Of a DNA stretch of 64,000 bases, positions 7,501 through 14,707 are shown in pieces. Each line of letters starts with the position of its first letter. Position 1 is the first letter of the stretch. The stretch lies in assembly GCA_020853775.1 (NCBI GenBank), contig JADYYH010000042.1:1-64000 (forward strand). The letters are read 5' to 3'. Origin of the DNA: Nitrospira sp. GTDB taxonomy: Bacteria; Nitrospirota; Nitrospiria; Nitrospirales; Nitrospiraceae. Position numbers and translations under genes: made by a program. The notes below the pieces were generated by a model. It was not told where the DNA came from. It searched no databases and saw only the letters and a list, made by a program, of their open reading frames with translations.

Positions 7501-9298
7501 ACTGGGCCGGTGCAGGAGAAGATTGCATGGCCGCAACCGCGGCGAGAATTTCGTCCCAGGACAGCCCGGACGAAGTAATGTCTGAAGCACTCGAAGCGGA
7601 GGGCGGCCCTGGGGGCGCCTCTGCCTGCTGCGCGAGAATCTCTACCGTGGAACTCATCGCCTCGATCGCAGCTGGAGATGGCTTCTCTTCGCATGATTGC
7701 GGCGCAACCTCTTCCATGCCGGGTGCAGCGAGCGCTGCTGCCGGAGGAATGGGAATGGGATTCTCCTCGACCTGATCCCACGGCATGGACACCGGAGTCG
7801 TCGGTGTGGCGACGATCGGGTGGCTCCCTGATTGCGACAGTACTTCGATGGCGTGTGGAACGGGCTCGCTGGCAGAAGCCGGTGGCCATTCGGCTTCAGA
7901 AGACCGCGCCGCCGAAGACTCCTCCGCAGCGGACACCTGACTCGCAGGCGGCGGTATGATTAGAGCCTCCTCTGCACCCTGGACCAAGGGCATCGGAGCC
8001 GGGCTGAACGGCGCTGGAGCAACCCGATGGCTGTCGGTCTCTGCCGGCAGTTCAATGGAGGGACGCACTGCTTCAACCTCGGGGGTTGATCCCACTTCAG
8101 GCTCAGGAGAAACCGGAGGCGCCTCGTCGGATACCGTCGACACCTGGCTCTCAGATGCAGGCGGTATGACGACGGCAACGTCTTCAACCTGGTCCCACGG
8201 CATCGGTGCCGGGCTCGACGGCGCAGAAGCAATCGGATGAGCTCCAACCTCGATCAACGAGACGCTCGCCGGCAGGGATTCCGGAGAAACCGTGGGCACT
8301 TCCGCCTCGCTGGTCAAAGCAGGAAGCGGATCGATGCCGGACGACGCCCTTTCAGCAGCAACCTTCACCGGCTCATCCGGGGAGGTCATCGAGGGCAGTG
8401 ACGGGGTAACAGGATCCGCCGATGTGAGAGTCGTAGGCAGTTGCGATGGTTCGGGCGCAGGGCTTTGTTCGATCCCGGGTTGTTGTGACTCAACCGCTGC
8501 CACAGCCTCGATCGGCAACGCAGGAGGACTAGCCGGCTCGATGATATCCGTTGGCGTTGCTTCCGCTGGGATGGACGGGGCTTGAGCGGCAGGCACATCG
8601 GCCTGCAGGGACTCCATCTGTTCCCAAGGCATGGGAGCGACACCATACGCAGGAGCCTCCGCCGCAGCAGTCTGGGGAGATTCGTTTTCCTTGGTAGCAA
8701 CCGCAGGTTGGGGGGTCGCCTGCAGGACTTGTCCGGTCACCGTATCAAACATCGCGGCAAGGCGGAACGAGACCGGGCTCCCGGGAGCGATTGAGCGAAT
8801 CCGTGCGAACAGCTCGCTGGGGTGGTTGGGTTTTTCCGAGTCCGGATCCTCCAGCAGGACTTCAACCGCCTTCCCATACTCGGCCGCCGCCGCCATGACG
8901 TCGCCTTTTTCCTCATAGACGCGTCCCAGCATTTCCAGGAAAGGCACATACCGTGGCCCTGCGGTCAGATATTCCCGCAACAGCGATTCCGCCAGCCAGT
9001 AATCCTGCCGTTCCATGGCTTCCCGGGCCAGTGATTCAAACGCCGTCCTCGCGCTCATGAGGCTTCCAAGCCGCAGATGAAGGGTGGCAAACAGACGCCT
9101 GGCTTCTGCGTTGAGGGGATCGAGCGCGAGCAGGTCTTTGAGGGCGGAGGACGCACGGCCGTACTTGCCGGCGTTCATTTGGGTAATCGCGTCCTCAAGC
9201 AGCGCCGACTTTTTGTTGTAGCCGAGGCTACCCTTTTTCTGGACCTTGGGAGGAGCCTTTTTATCGGACTTCAGAGGAGGTTTTTTGTCGGATCGCAC
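4526..9298 (-). CDS. Giant TPR membrane protein with PMPW repeats
   Basis: 1590 residues. Residues 1-30 are lysine-rich. About 30-165 form TPR-like helices (AITQMNAGKYGRASSALKDL, LLREYLTAGPRYVPFLEMLG). About 190-1100 is Pro/Ala/Glu/Ser/Val-rich and probably disordered. In it a PMPW[DE]Q motif recurs with its Met at residues 223, 366, 505 and 658, a variant PMPLVQ at 436, and related LSWDEI and ILWEDA at about 580 and 1014. A single membrane helix lies at about 1126-1157, so the TPR part would be cytoplasmic and the last 430 residues periplasmic. The C-terminal domain ends with DPFTGLPMLVN and YSVGPDLKDDE, a segment seen in uncharacterised bacterial proteins. I assign no function. A long linker bearing tryptophan motifs suggests multivalent binding to a partner. 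Confidence 0.85.
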   Translation of the reverse strand: MRSDKKPPLKSDKKAPPKVQKKGSLGYNKKSALLEDAITQMNAGKYGRASSALKDLLALDPLNAEARRLFATLHLRLGSLMSARTAFESLAREAMERQDYWLAESLLREYLTAGPRYVPFLEMLGRVYEEKGDVMAAAAEYGKAVEVLLEDPDSEKPNHPSELFARIRSIAPGSPVSFRLAAMFDTVTGQVLQATPQPAVATKENESPQTAAAEAPAYGVAPMPWEQMESLQADVPAAQAPSIPAEATPTDIIEPASPPALPIEAVAAVESQQPGIEQSPAPEPSQLPTTLTSADPVTPSLPSMTSPDEPVKVAAERASSGIDPLPALTSEAEVPTVSPESLPASVSLIEVGAHPIASAPSSPAPMPWDQVEDVAVVIPPASESQVSTVSDEAPPVSPEPEVGSTPEVEAVRPSIELPAETDSHRVAPAPFSPAPMPLVQGAEEALIIPPPASQVSAAEESSAARSSEAEWPPASASEPVPHAIEVLSQSGSHPIVATPTTPVSMPWDQVEENPIPIPPAAALAAPGMEEVAPQSCEEKPSPAAIEAMSSTVEILAQQAEAPPGPPSASSASDITSSGLSWDEILAAVAAMQSSPAPAQSLPSAEPTHAPDSIVPEEPAPAVTATSDAAEVATTSAEAPPSELSLDPGSASLPLSAPMPWEQIEVEAVTIPRQEPEPELSSASFAVDAAGESGKATQDSTLVLPAVPETPAPVAEVESPTIAAEPSPSGVDESARAFRLLSADEQQEPQTTLLQHPAESQQATLAEQAITPSDAEPSAGLAKEESAAIPLRLVERETIPPHAAVEPGPVNAEPITEFTLAGTHAESVVVETPVPVRQVEPSPELIGTPEVMAPPEPAPVDEIVEPVSLSPVDDRAISVAESIAREAQVEVPADLPAVEIEPAPVLSLEPELKSDEPEVVDAPATFAEVAPIELTDVQPAPVEESLSVVPAEMPIVAPTQDSSERVSAPQALEPVQAEQPIDMAVEPVAVVDAEVPAPAAPASTDVPASDGLHILWEDASSAPTPKSSTGNMLTRWLKKPADPVVPEVSAVHPATLVPAEPVAAVASSPVEEAVPAVVVSEQTFEQVEQVPAAVAEEPSPRPARIQPAGPGVWSRVSEVAASLVGVGVSTTRSLVVLTLALVGLVLFVIGGTIAAMAVTWLILEEQPNSSYRTMTSVPQQTLQDSSKNGYVLLLGFGAAANQDPVQVGIDRRAEGADKAFTHTCLTGEGYAPDGGQSASAEAAGKWMKAADPALQMHMEASGAKTWLSQAAVGLTRYRQWLNKPFEDVGYGQSISPDCGLILQTHRLYLADGFGQDVETGMGRLESDLTAWRTVLGQAKSLPVKMLASAAINDDATIMGGLLQRPDLDDRYVSRMAKLARPLEQSEQSLRWPMQSQFVLATKTLDEAVSQNRADTRPFYGAIAAALPLPKQRRFNAYADYYDAAGKAAAEGRYTDRPKLSQFVRVAPYSVSDMVVNPIESLVGVDPLPTWETYAGRVLETDTRLRLVSLQAWLRRTPPEQDLLTRLAKAGQGLYDPFTGLPMLVNMKKGVLYSVGPDLKDDEAHERLDLVAQIPSVAWAGSKKSADGGKAK

Positions 9299-9486
9299 TG
9301 TGTAACCCTATAACTTACAAGCATCAAGGAATGATCCTGGCCGGCGCTGCGGCTGGCTGATCTATTCGGGACCTGCCACAGCCATGTGTCTTACCTTTTC
9401 GGCATTCTTCAGTGCGATCTTGATGAGGGATTCTCCTGTGCCGGTTTTGACACAGAGGCGTGATACTACGACCTGAGGAACCCTGT

Positions 9487-9515
9487 TTTACCCGTCTGAA
9501 GGAGTTCCGTATACT
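9487..9515 (+). promoter_or_regulatory. Predicted sigma-70-type promoter for the phosphatase gene
   Basis: TTTACC (9487-9492) and TATACT (9510-9515) are 17 bases apart. The ATG at 9539 lies 24 bases further on, preceded by CAGGAGA as ribosome-binding site. The surrounding 9299-9538 gap is a divergent control region shared with the giant gene on the other strand; I saw no other structured element in it. Confidence 0.4.
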
Positions 9516-9538
9516 GCAGCCAGGAGAATTGGACCGAT

Positions 9539-10363
9539 ATGCGACGCATCCTCATTTTTTCTGACTTGGACGGGAGTCTGCTGGACGCCACCACCTACTC
9601 ATACAAGGATGCCTCCGAAGCCCTGACCGCCCTCACGCAGCGCGGCGCGACGCTCATCCTCGTCTCAAGCAAAACCCGCGTGGAAATGGAGCCGCTCCGC
9701 CGTTGCCTGGGCAATCAGCACCCGTTTATCGTCGAAAATGGGGGCGCGATCTATATTCCTTACGGCACGTGTTCCCTCTCCCTTGAGGGAACACTCGATC
9801 GCGAGGCCTATCGGGTTCTCGAGCTTGGAACTCCCTATGCCACACTCCGAGCGGCGCTGAAGGAGATCCGTCAAGAAATGGGGTGTCGATTACGGGGATT
9901 TGGCGATCTGACCCTGGCCGAGGTGGTTCAGTTGACGGGAATGTCAGCCCAAGACGCTCAGCTGGCCATGCAGCGGGAATACGATGAGCCCTTTGTAATG
10001 GATGGCGCGGTTGTCGCGTGGCAGGATCTGCTCGTAGCAGCCGACCGACGCGGCCTCTGCTGCACGCGAGGGGGCCGGTTTTATCACTTAATGGGTGCGA
10101 ACGATAAGGGGATCGCGAGCCGGCGGCTCATTGACTGGTATCGACGGCTCGCACAACTGGAGGGGCAGCCTCTCGTGACGGTCGCTCTGGGAGACAGCCT
10201 CAATGATCTCCCCATGCTGGAGGTCGTGGATTACCCGATTCTTGTCCAGAAACCGAACGGCTCCTACGATCCCGACGTGCAACTCCCCCACCTCATCCAT
10301 GCTGATGGAGTGGGACCGGTTGGATGGAATCGTAGCCTGATGGCTCTCCTGCCGACTCTCTGA
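9539..10363 (+). CDS. mpgP: Mannosyl/glucosyl-3-phosphoglycerate phosphatase (HAD IIB)
   Basis: 274 residues. The HAD nucleophile motif is ILIFSDLDGSLLD. The segment LVSSKTRVEMEPLRR followed by PFIVENGGAIYIP is the signature of mannosyl-3-phosphoglycerate phosphatases. The C-terminal metal motif is VALGDSLNDLPMLE. It should remove phosphate from a hexosyl-3-phosphoglycerate, the second step of mannosylglycerate or glucosylglycerate synthesis. A GT78/GT81-like glycosyltransferase 1.1 kb downstream on the other strand (11448-12749) would supply the substrate. Which sugar is used cannot be told from sequence. A promoter is predicted at 9487-9515, and CAGGAGA precedes the start. Confidence 0.85.
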   Translation: MRRILIFSDLDGSLLDATTYSYKDASEALTALTQRGATLILVSSKTRVEMEPLRRCLGNQHPFIVENGGAIYIPYGTCSLSLEGTLDREAYRVLELGTPYATLRAALKEIRQEMGCRLRGFGDLTLAEVVQLTGMSAQDAQLAMQREYDEPFVMDGAVVAWQDLLVAADRRGLCCTRGGRFYHLMGANDKGIASRRLIDWYRRLAQLEGQPLVTVALGDSLNDLPMLEVVDYPILVQKPNGSYDPDVQLPHLIHADGVGPVGWNRSLMALLPTL

Positions 10364-10418
10364 CGATCGAACGAAAGAGACTCTCACTTCATGAGGTCAG
10401 CGCTCGGCAGGCATCGCA

Positions 10419-10640
10419 TCAGTGCCCGCGCTGAGACGTCATGCTCCGGCGGCTCAATAGGCCGACCACCAGCCCTCCCGCAAATCCTGCCCCAATCGCG
10501 CAGGCCACCAGCCCAAGAAGCGAACGGTTGAACACAAACCGGCTGGGGCGGCGGTGTGGATAACGCGGCACGGCTGCTTCTCCACCCAGCCAGCGTCGCG
10601 CCTTAGTCTCGCCGTCGATATCAGGAATCTTATTCGTCAT
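10419..10640 (-). CDS. Small single-span membrane protein
   Basis: 73 residues. A hydrophilic N-terminal half (TNKIPDIDGETKARRWLGGE) is followed by one glycine-rich membrane helix (LLGLVACAIGAGFAGGLVVG, about 42-62) and a basic tail. AAGGATG stands upstream of the ATG. The glycine spacing resembles a glycine zipper that could allow oligomerisation. No family is recognised. It follows the channel-like gene (10683-11390) by 42 bases on the same strand, so the two may be co-transcribed and the protein may be an accessory subunit. Confidence 0.6.
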   Translation of the reverse strand: MTNKIPDIDGETKARRWLGGEAAVPRYPHRRPSRFVFNRSLLGLVACAIGAGFAGGLVVGLLSRRSMTSQRGH

Positions 10641-10682
10641 ACCCCATCCTTTTATCAGTGACCGGCGAAGACCGCTCAGCCA

Positions 10683-11390
10683 TTAGAGATGCCGTAAATC
10701 ATCCGGTGCGCCATCTCGCGTTCGGACCGACAGCCCGCGCTCGAGATAGTCCTTCGCCAGATCTTTCGCGCCCAATCCGAATGCGATCGCCCCGGCCATG
10801 ACGATCCCTCCCAAGGTAATCCCAAAGCCGACGACCACGATGTTTTGCGCAATCCCGAGCTGCTCCAACGCCATGGCCACGGCCAACAGCTGAATCCCCC
10901 ATCGCGAGCAGGTCGCCACCAGTCGAGCCGGAGGTAATCCGGCGTTGACCGCCGCGATCAGCACCGCCTGCGACACAAAGTTGGACAACAACCAGCCGGC
11001 CACCAGAATCAGGCCTGCCGTGACCAAATGTGGCACATAGGCCAAAAACGACTTGGCGAAATCGTTGATAGGCTGAAGATTCAGCGCGCCCAATGCGGCG
11101 ACGGTCGCAAAAATCATCACCAACCAGTACGCCGCCTGCCCTACCAATCGAGACGGATCCGTTTTCACTCCTCCGCGCAACAGCGCACCGGTCACGCCCA
11201 GTCGATCAAACAACCGATCCAACCCAACCACGCGTAACAGCCGCTCAAGCGCCTGACTGGCCGTCCATGCGACCACCAGTCCCGCAAAGAAAATAATGGA
11301 CATGGCCAAGAGGCTCGGCAACACTGCGAGCACCTGCCGCGCCATCAGCTCCAGGGGATCGAGGAGCCCTTTTTCGAAGAATTCCTTCAT
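10683..11390 (-). CDS. Mechanosensitive-channel-like membrane protein (TM_helix type)
   Basis: 235 residues with about four to five membrane helices. Two similar blocks (AMSIIFFAGLVVAWTASQAL and GLILVAGWLLSNFVSQAVLI) are typical of the conserved TM helix domain (PF05552-like) found in small-conductance mechanosensitive channel relatives. It ends with VMAGAIAFGLGAKDLAKDYL, which resembles the pore-lining Gly/Ala-rich helix of MscS. The beta domain of MscS is missing, so it is a short family member. Its location between a compatible-solute phosphatase and glycosyltransferase fits a role in osmotic adjustment, such as solute release on down-shock. That role is inferred from context. Confidence 0.75.
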   Translation of the reverse strand: MKEFFEKGLLDPLELMARQVLAVLPSLLAMSIIFFAGLVVAWTASQALERLLRVVGLDRLFDRLGVTGALLRGGVKTDPSRLVGQAAYWLVMIFATVAALGALNLQPINDFAKSFLAYVPHLVTAGLILVAGWLLSNFVSQAVLIAAVNAGLPPARLVATCSRWGIQLLAVAMALEQLGIAQNIVVVGFGITLGGIVMAGAIAFGLGAKDLAKDYLERGLSVRTRDGAPDDLRHL

Positions 11391-11447
11391 ACTTCCCTCC
11401 TCCGGCCTCGACTGCAGCCTGCCTTCAGATGGATCAACTCACGACTC

Positions 11448-12749
11448 TTAACTCGAATGAGGCTCATTCCACCGCGCCACCAGGTAGGACTTATCCTTCT
11501 CAAACGCCTGGCAGAGCGCTTCTATGCGGCCTTCGGCCTCGCTCGATGTGAGCCCCTGCGTATCCAGCACGAACGAGGCGGTGCGGCCCAAATATAAGGG
11601 CGTGAAGGCCTTCAATACGTGATCGAGCGGCAGGACACGATTCCGGTAGGCGACAGCCGCGTCGTAGACGACCCGTGCCCACAGGCTGTCCGCAATCCGA
11701 AAATCCTGCAACGAACAGGTTCCCAACGGCCGCAGACTCTGCCTGGTTCCCGGAGCGAGGATCTGGTCCCAGATGGTGCCCAAATCGCTCAGGCCTTGTC
11801 GAAAGGTGCTGATCATCCGATCGACATTCACGTTGACCGGCTCCACCCCGACTTCATACTGGAATCCGAAAAGCGGCACGGCGTTCGACCCATCCGTTTT
11901 GCCCCATACCGCATAATGGTCTTCCATCAGCGCGAACACCGCGCCGAGGACCTGCACGAGCATGGCCGAAAGATCAGCCGCCGGATCCTTGGGGTTGTGG
12001 ATTTTGGCCCCCAGAAAACTCTGGCAGACCCGCGCCCCACTGGCGATCGCTTCCGTCGTCATCCAAATGTCGATGCCGAACTTTGCGACTTCCGACTCCC
12101 AGACATGCTTGTCGAGGTAATGCTGCGCCAATTGGCCTGAAAATCCGAAATCCCCGCCGATCGGTTGCCTGATTCGATGCCCGTAGAGGGTGCGCGTCAG
12201 CGGATACACGATGCTGTTCGTGATGGTGCCATCATATTTGTGGCGGAGATAATAGGGCGCAACATAGTCGAACCCCTGTTCGAACACCGGGCTGACGAGG
12301 AGTTCGATCCATTCGGGCGTGATGCTCCGTAAATCGGAATCTACCACGGCACAGGCTTTCGCCTTCAAGCGACGGGCAATCTCAAAAATCGTCCGAAATG
12401 CGCTGCCTTTTCCGGGGATGCCGTGATAAGGCGTAATGATCTTATGGAGCGAGCTCTGCTGGTCGCCGATAAACAGGGTTTTGAGATCGACGACTGCCTG
12501 TGACACCACTTGCTGCGTCCCGTCGGTCGAGCCGCCATCCGAATTCACCAGGACGGCACGGGCTTCCGGGAAATATTTGGCCAGGCCCGCGCTGACCGCT
12601 TTGACGACATGGCCGATCGTCTCCACATTATTGAAGCTGGGGATGCCGACCAAAATATCCGTATGGGCGAATTGGTCGACTTGCGCCTCGGTTTCAGGCG
12701 TCAGTGGGGTTGTATGGGAAGCGTCGGGAAGCTGAGGGCCAGGAGTCAT
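11448..12749 (-). CDS. GT78/GT81-like retaining glycosyltransferase (glycosylglycerate synthesis)
   Basis: 433 residues. A GT-A fold is indicated by DILVGIPSFNNVETIGHVV, the nucleotide-sugar motif NSDGGSTDGT (69-78) and the metal-binding DSDLRS (137-142), then IRQPIGGDFGFSG and KFGIDIWMTTEAI. The order DxD...QP(L/I)GG...GID matches mannosylglycerate synthase (GT78) and glucosyl-3-phosphoglycerate synthase (GT81). The expected reaction is transfer of a hexose from an NDP-sugar to glycerate or 3-phosphoglycerate. The HAD phosphatase at 9539 supports a two-step route through a phosphorylated intermediate. Donor and acceptor remain uncertain. Channel-like and small membrane genes follow on the same strand. 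Confidence 0.8.
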   Translation of the reverse strand: MTPGPQLPDASHTTPLTPETEAQVDQFAHTDILVGIPSFNNVETIGHVVKAVSAGLAKYFPEARAVLVNSDGGSTDGTQQVVSQAVVDLKTLFIGDQQSSLHKIITPYHGIPGKGSAFRTIFEIARRLKAKACAVVDSDLRSITPEWIELLVSPVFEQGFDYVAPYYLRHKYDGTITNSIVYPLTRTLYGHRIRQPIGGDFGFSGQLAQHYLDKHVWESEVAKFGIDIWMTTEAIASGARVCQSFLGAKIHNPKDPAADLSAMLVQVLGAVFALMEDHYAVWGKTDGSNAVPLFGFQYEVGVEPVNVNVDRMISTFRQGLSDLGTIWDQILAPGTRQSLRPLGTCSLQDFRIADSLWARVVYDAAVAYRNRVLPLDHVLKAFTPLYLGRTASFVLDTQGLTSSEAEGRIEALCQAFEKDKSYLVARWNEPHSS

Positions 12750-13042
12750 ACGTCATTCTCGCACGCCTCCGCCCTAGAAACACTGTTATGACATGACCAA
12801 ATTGGACTGGCGAAAGGCTGGTGTGTGTACCAATGTATCTTGGCTAAGAGACACCATCTTGCCTAACGATGTCAAGCAATTCGGCTCCCCACCTGTGACC
12901 AGAGCACCTCTTTGAAGCTTGATCGATGCAGAGCGACGCCGCTTTTGGTGGCGGTCCGTTTCACTTCGCACGAGGCCTTCAGCGGAGTTTCGACACGATC
13001 GAGCAGGAGGAGAAATATTCTCGGCAAGGGGGGCGGAACTGC
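12750..13042. other. Intergenic region without a supported gene
   Basis: About 290 bases between the glycosyltransferase start and the end of the first PilZ gene, both on the minus strand. One 61-codon minus-strand reading frame exists (12786-12971), but its product has no domain and the codons look random. I see no tRNA, repeat or strong hairpin. It presumably holds the promoter of the glycosyltransferase. Confidence 0.5.
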
Positions 13043-13411
13043 TTACCCGGCATCAGAAATGACGATTTGTTCCTTTCGGTCCGTACTGAACGACGGCACC
13101 GTGGTGTGGGCACTGACGAAATCGCTCAATCGCAGCTGATCGTCAGCATCCATAAGTATGGGATCGACGCCAAGGCGCGACTCACTCGCCCAGCGTATCG
13201 TTGCCAACCGTACCGACAAAGGCTTGGGCTCTCCCGGAATATGCAGATGCAATTGTAGCAAGTCCCCGGCCTGCAGCCCTTTAAGTCCGGTTCGTGACCA
13301 CCCTGGAATCGAGAGATCAAGCATCCGGCCGTTCCAGATCAGCAACCCGTCCTCGGAACGAGAGCCGGTGCATTCAACGATAAACCGCGGACGATTCTGT
13401 TGTTCCATCAT
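13043..13411 (-). CDS. PilZ domain protein with degenerate c-di-GMP motif
   Basis: A 122-residue single-domain PilZ protein. The ATG at 13411 has a strong GGAGG five bases upstream; the longer in-frame start at 13540 is rejected. The second PilZ motif is intact (DLSIPGW, DxSxxG type), but the first is not. In the other two PilZ proteins here the RxxxR motif is present, while the aligned residues are QNRPRF, so the first Arg is lost. It may bind c-di-GMP weakly or only act as a partner. Two PilZ genes with intact motifs lie just upstream on the same strand. Confidence 0.8.
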   Translation of the reverse strand: MMEQQNRPRFIVECTGSRSEDGLLIWNGRMLDLSIPGWSRTGLKGLQAGDLLQLHLHIPGEPKPLSVRLATIRWASESRLGVDPILMDADDQLRLSDFVSAHTTVPSFSTDRKEQIVISDAG

Positions 13412-13594
13412 GCCTCCAGGCCAACGCCTCGGCAGAATATGAAAAACAACAGATTGTGGGATAGTCCCCGAAAGTGGGGGATCCACGGAGACTGGGCTAA
13501 GAGGATTGCAGGGATGGGAGTCTAAGGGCGCGGCCGGCAAAATCTCAAGTCCACGCCGAACAGCGAGACCTGACGACGCGAAACAATCGATTGA

Positions 13595-13939
13595 CTACGC
13601 CACCCGCGAAGAATCTGCTGATTTCAGCACGCTTTCGACAAATTTATGGATGCGCGCTTCAGCCGCGGCACTCAGCTTGAGGGTTTCCAGGCCGAATACG
13701 CGCTCCTTCACCCATTTCACGGTGACGCCTTCCACGTCAATGGCTTTCGGCTGATCGGGCAAAAAGACGCGCAACGTCAGCTTCATACCGACCGTGACGG
13801 GCTTATCTCCATCGATACGCCAGCCCCTGACCGAGAGATCGCATACTTTGCCGGTTCCAACCAGTCCTTCCCCCAGATAATAGAGAAAGCAACTGACTGG
13901 CACGCGAGAATGTGACCGGGACGCTTGTGACTTGGCCAT
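13595..13939 (-). CDS. PilZ domain protein
   Basis: 114 residues from the ATG at 13939 (MAKSQASRSHSRVPV); an ATG at 13972 adds 11 residues. Both c-di-GMP motifs are present: RSHSR (RxxxR) near the N-terminus and DLSVRGW (DxSxxG). The beta-barrel continues through MKLTLRVFLPDQPKAIDVEG and VTVKWVKERVFGLE. PilZ domains sense c-di-GMP and change the activity of motility, secretion or polysaccharide systems. With no attached output domain, the protein must act by contacting another. It is closely related to the PilZ protein at 14095-14469, probably by duplication. Confidence 0.85.
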   Translation of the reverse strand: MAKSQASRSHSRVPVSCFLYYLGEGLVGTGKVCDLSVRGWRIDGDKPVTVGMKLTLRVFLPDQPKAIDVEGVTVKWVKERVFGLETLKLSAAAEARIHKFVESVLKSADSSRVA

Positions 13940-14094
13940 GGTGTGAGCGAAGGGATACGTACGGCGCGGCATTAGCCTCGGCTAGGGATCAGTCTACTCA
14001 ACTCGCTGAAAATGGCCAAGCAGATTGTCGTTCCCCGCAAGGCGAACACATCTCGTTGCCACACACGAATCGGTAGCATGAAGAGGAGAGAGGA

Positions 14095-14469
14095 CTAGAC
14101 TAACGCCGTTACGAACTGTTCCAGGCGGGCCTGCTCATCGGCTTTGATCGCATTCACTTCAATGCCGAATTCCTGACCTCTGGACCAGCGAACAATCGCG
14201 CGGTCGACAAACACGGTCGGGTGCTGACCGGGAAGAAAGATACAGAGGGTCACGATCATTCCCGGGTCCACCGGATGTGTCCCATCGACGCGCCACCCAT
14301 TGAGGGAGAGATTCCAAGCAATACCGCTCCCCTGGAAGGCATCGCAGGAATAATAGACCGAACACTGGACGGGAAAACGACGGAAGGATCGCACGTGAAA
14401 CCGGACGCCGGCAGCAGCAGGAAGTCGATGGGGGACCGATGGGACAAGCTGCTTCTGACCACCAGGCAT
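14095..14469 (-). CDS. PilZ domain protein
   Basis: 124 residues if it starts at the ATG at 14469. The longer frame from 14550 would run through the tRNA-His gene and is rejected. RSFRR (RxxxR) and NLSLNGW (NxSxxG) supply an intact c-di-GMP site. The rest (MIVTLCIFLPGQHPTVFVDR, IVRWSRGQEFGIEV) follows the PilZ barrel and aligns along its length with the neighbour at 13595. It begins only 36 bases beyond the tRNA 3' end and may be transcribed with it. Confidence 0.85.
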   Translation of the reverse strand: MPGGQKQLVPSVPHRLPAAAGVRFHVRSFRRFPVQCSVYYSCDAFQGSGIAWNLSLNGWRVDGTHPVDPGMIVTLCIFLPGQHPTVFVDRAIVRWSRGQEFGIEVNAIKADEQARLEQFVTALV

Positions 14470-14505
14470 GGTATCCCCACTCGAACCCTGCCCCTCGACG
14501 CACGT

Positions 14506-14583
14506 TGGGGTGAGTGACGGGTTTCGAACCCGCGACCTCCGGATCCACAATCCGGCGCTCTAACCAGCTGAGCTACACCCACC
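14506..14583 (-). tRNA. tRNA-His (anticodon GTG), with encoded CCA
   Basis: Read on the minus strand, the seven-base-pair acceptor stem pairs GTGGGTG with CACTCAC (one G-U). The D arm is GCTCAGCTGGTTAGAGC, the anticodon arm CCGGA-TTGTGGA-TCCGG with anticodon GTG, and the T arm GCGGG-TTCGAAC-CCGT. The extra G at position -1 opposite C73, the identity element for histidyl-tRNA synthetase, is encoded at 14583 and 14509. The 3' CCA is also encoded (14508-14506). It stands between pyrF and a PilZ gene on the same strand. Confidence 0.97.
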
Positions 14584-14707
14584 ACACAAGGTCAGCAGAG
14601 AACGCGCATCTTAACAAACCCTGTAGAACAGTCGCAACCGCTCTCATCGCCTCGACCGCACGAGCCAATCTTCTCGGATGCGTGCCTCACAAGGCCTCAG
14701 CACTTCG

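Noticed and set aside
6846..7775. A 309-codon open frame on the plus strand inside the giant minus-strand gene, and several smaller ones (5826-6149, 7956-8240, 8292-8585)
   Set aside because: They arise from the low-complexity Ala/Pro/Glu/Ser codons read backwards; their products are Gly/Ser/Ala-rich with no domain, and the minus-strand gene is well supported at both ends.
12786..12971. A 61-codon minus-strand frame between the glycosyltransferase and PilZ genes
   Set aside because: No domain, no ribosome-binding site and random-looking codon use.
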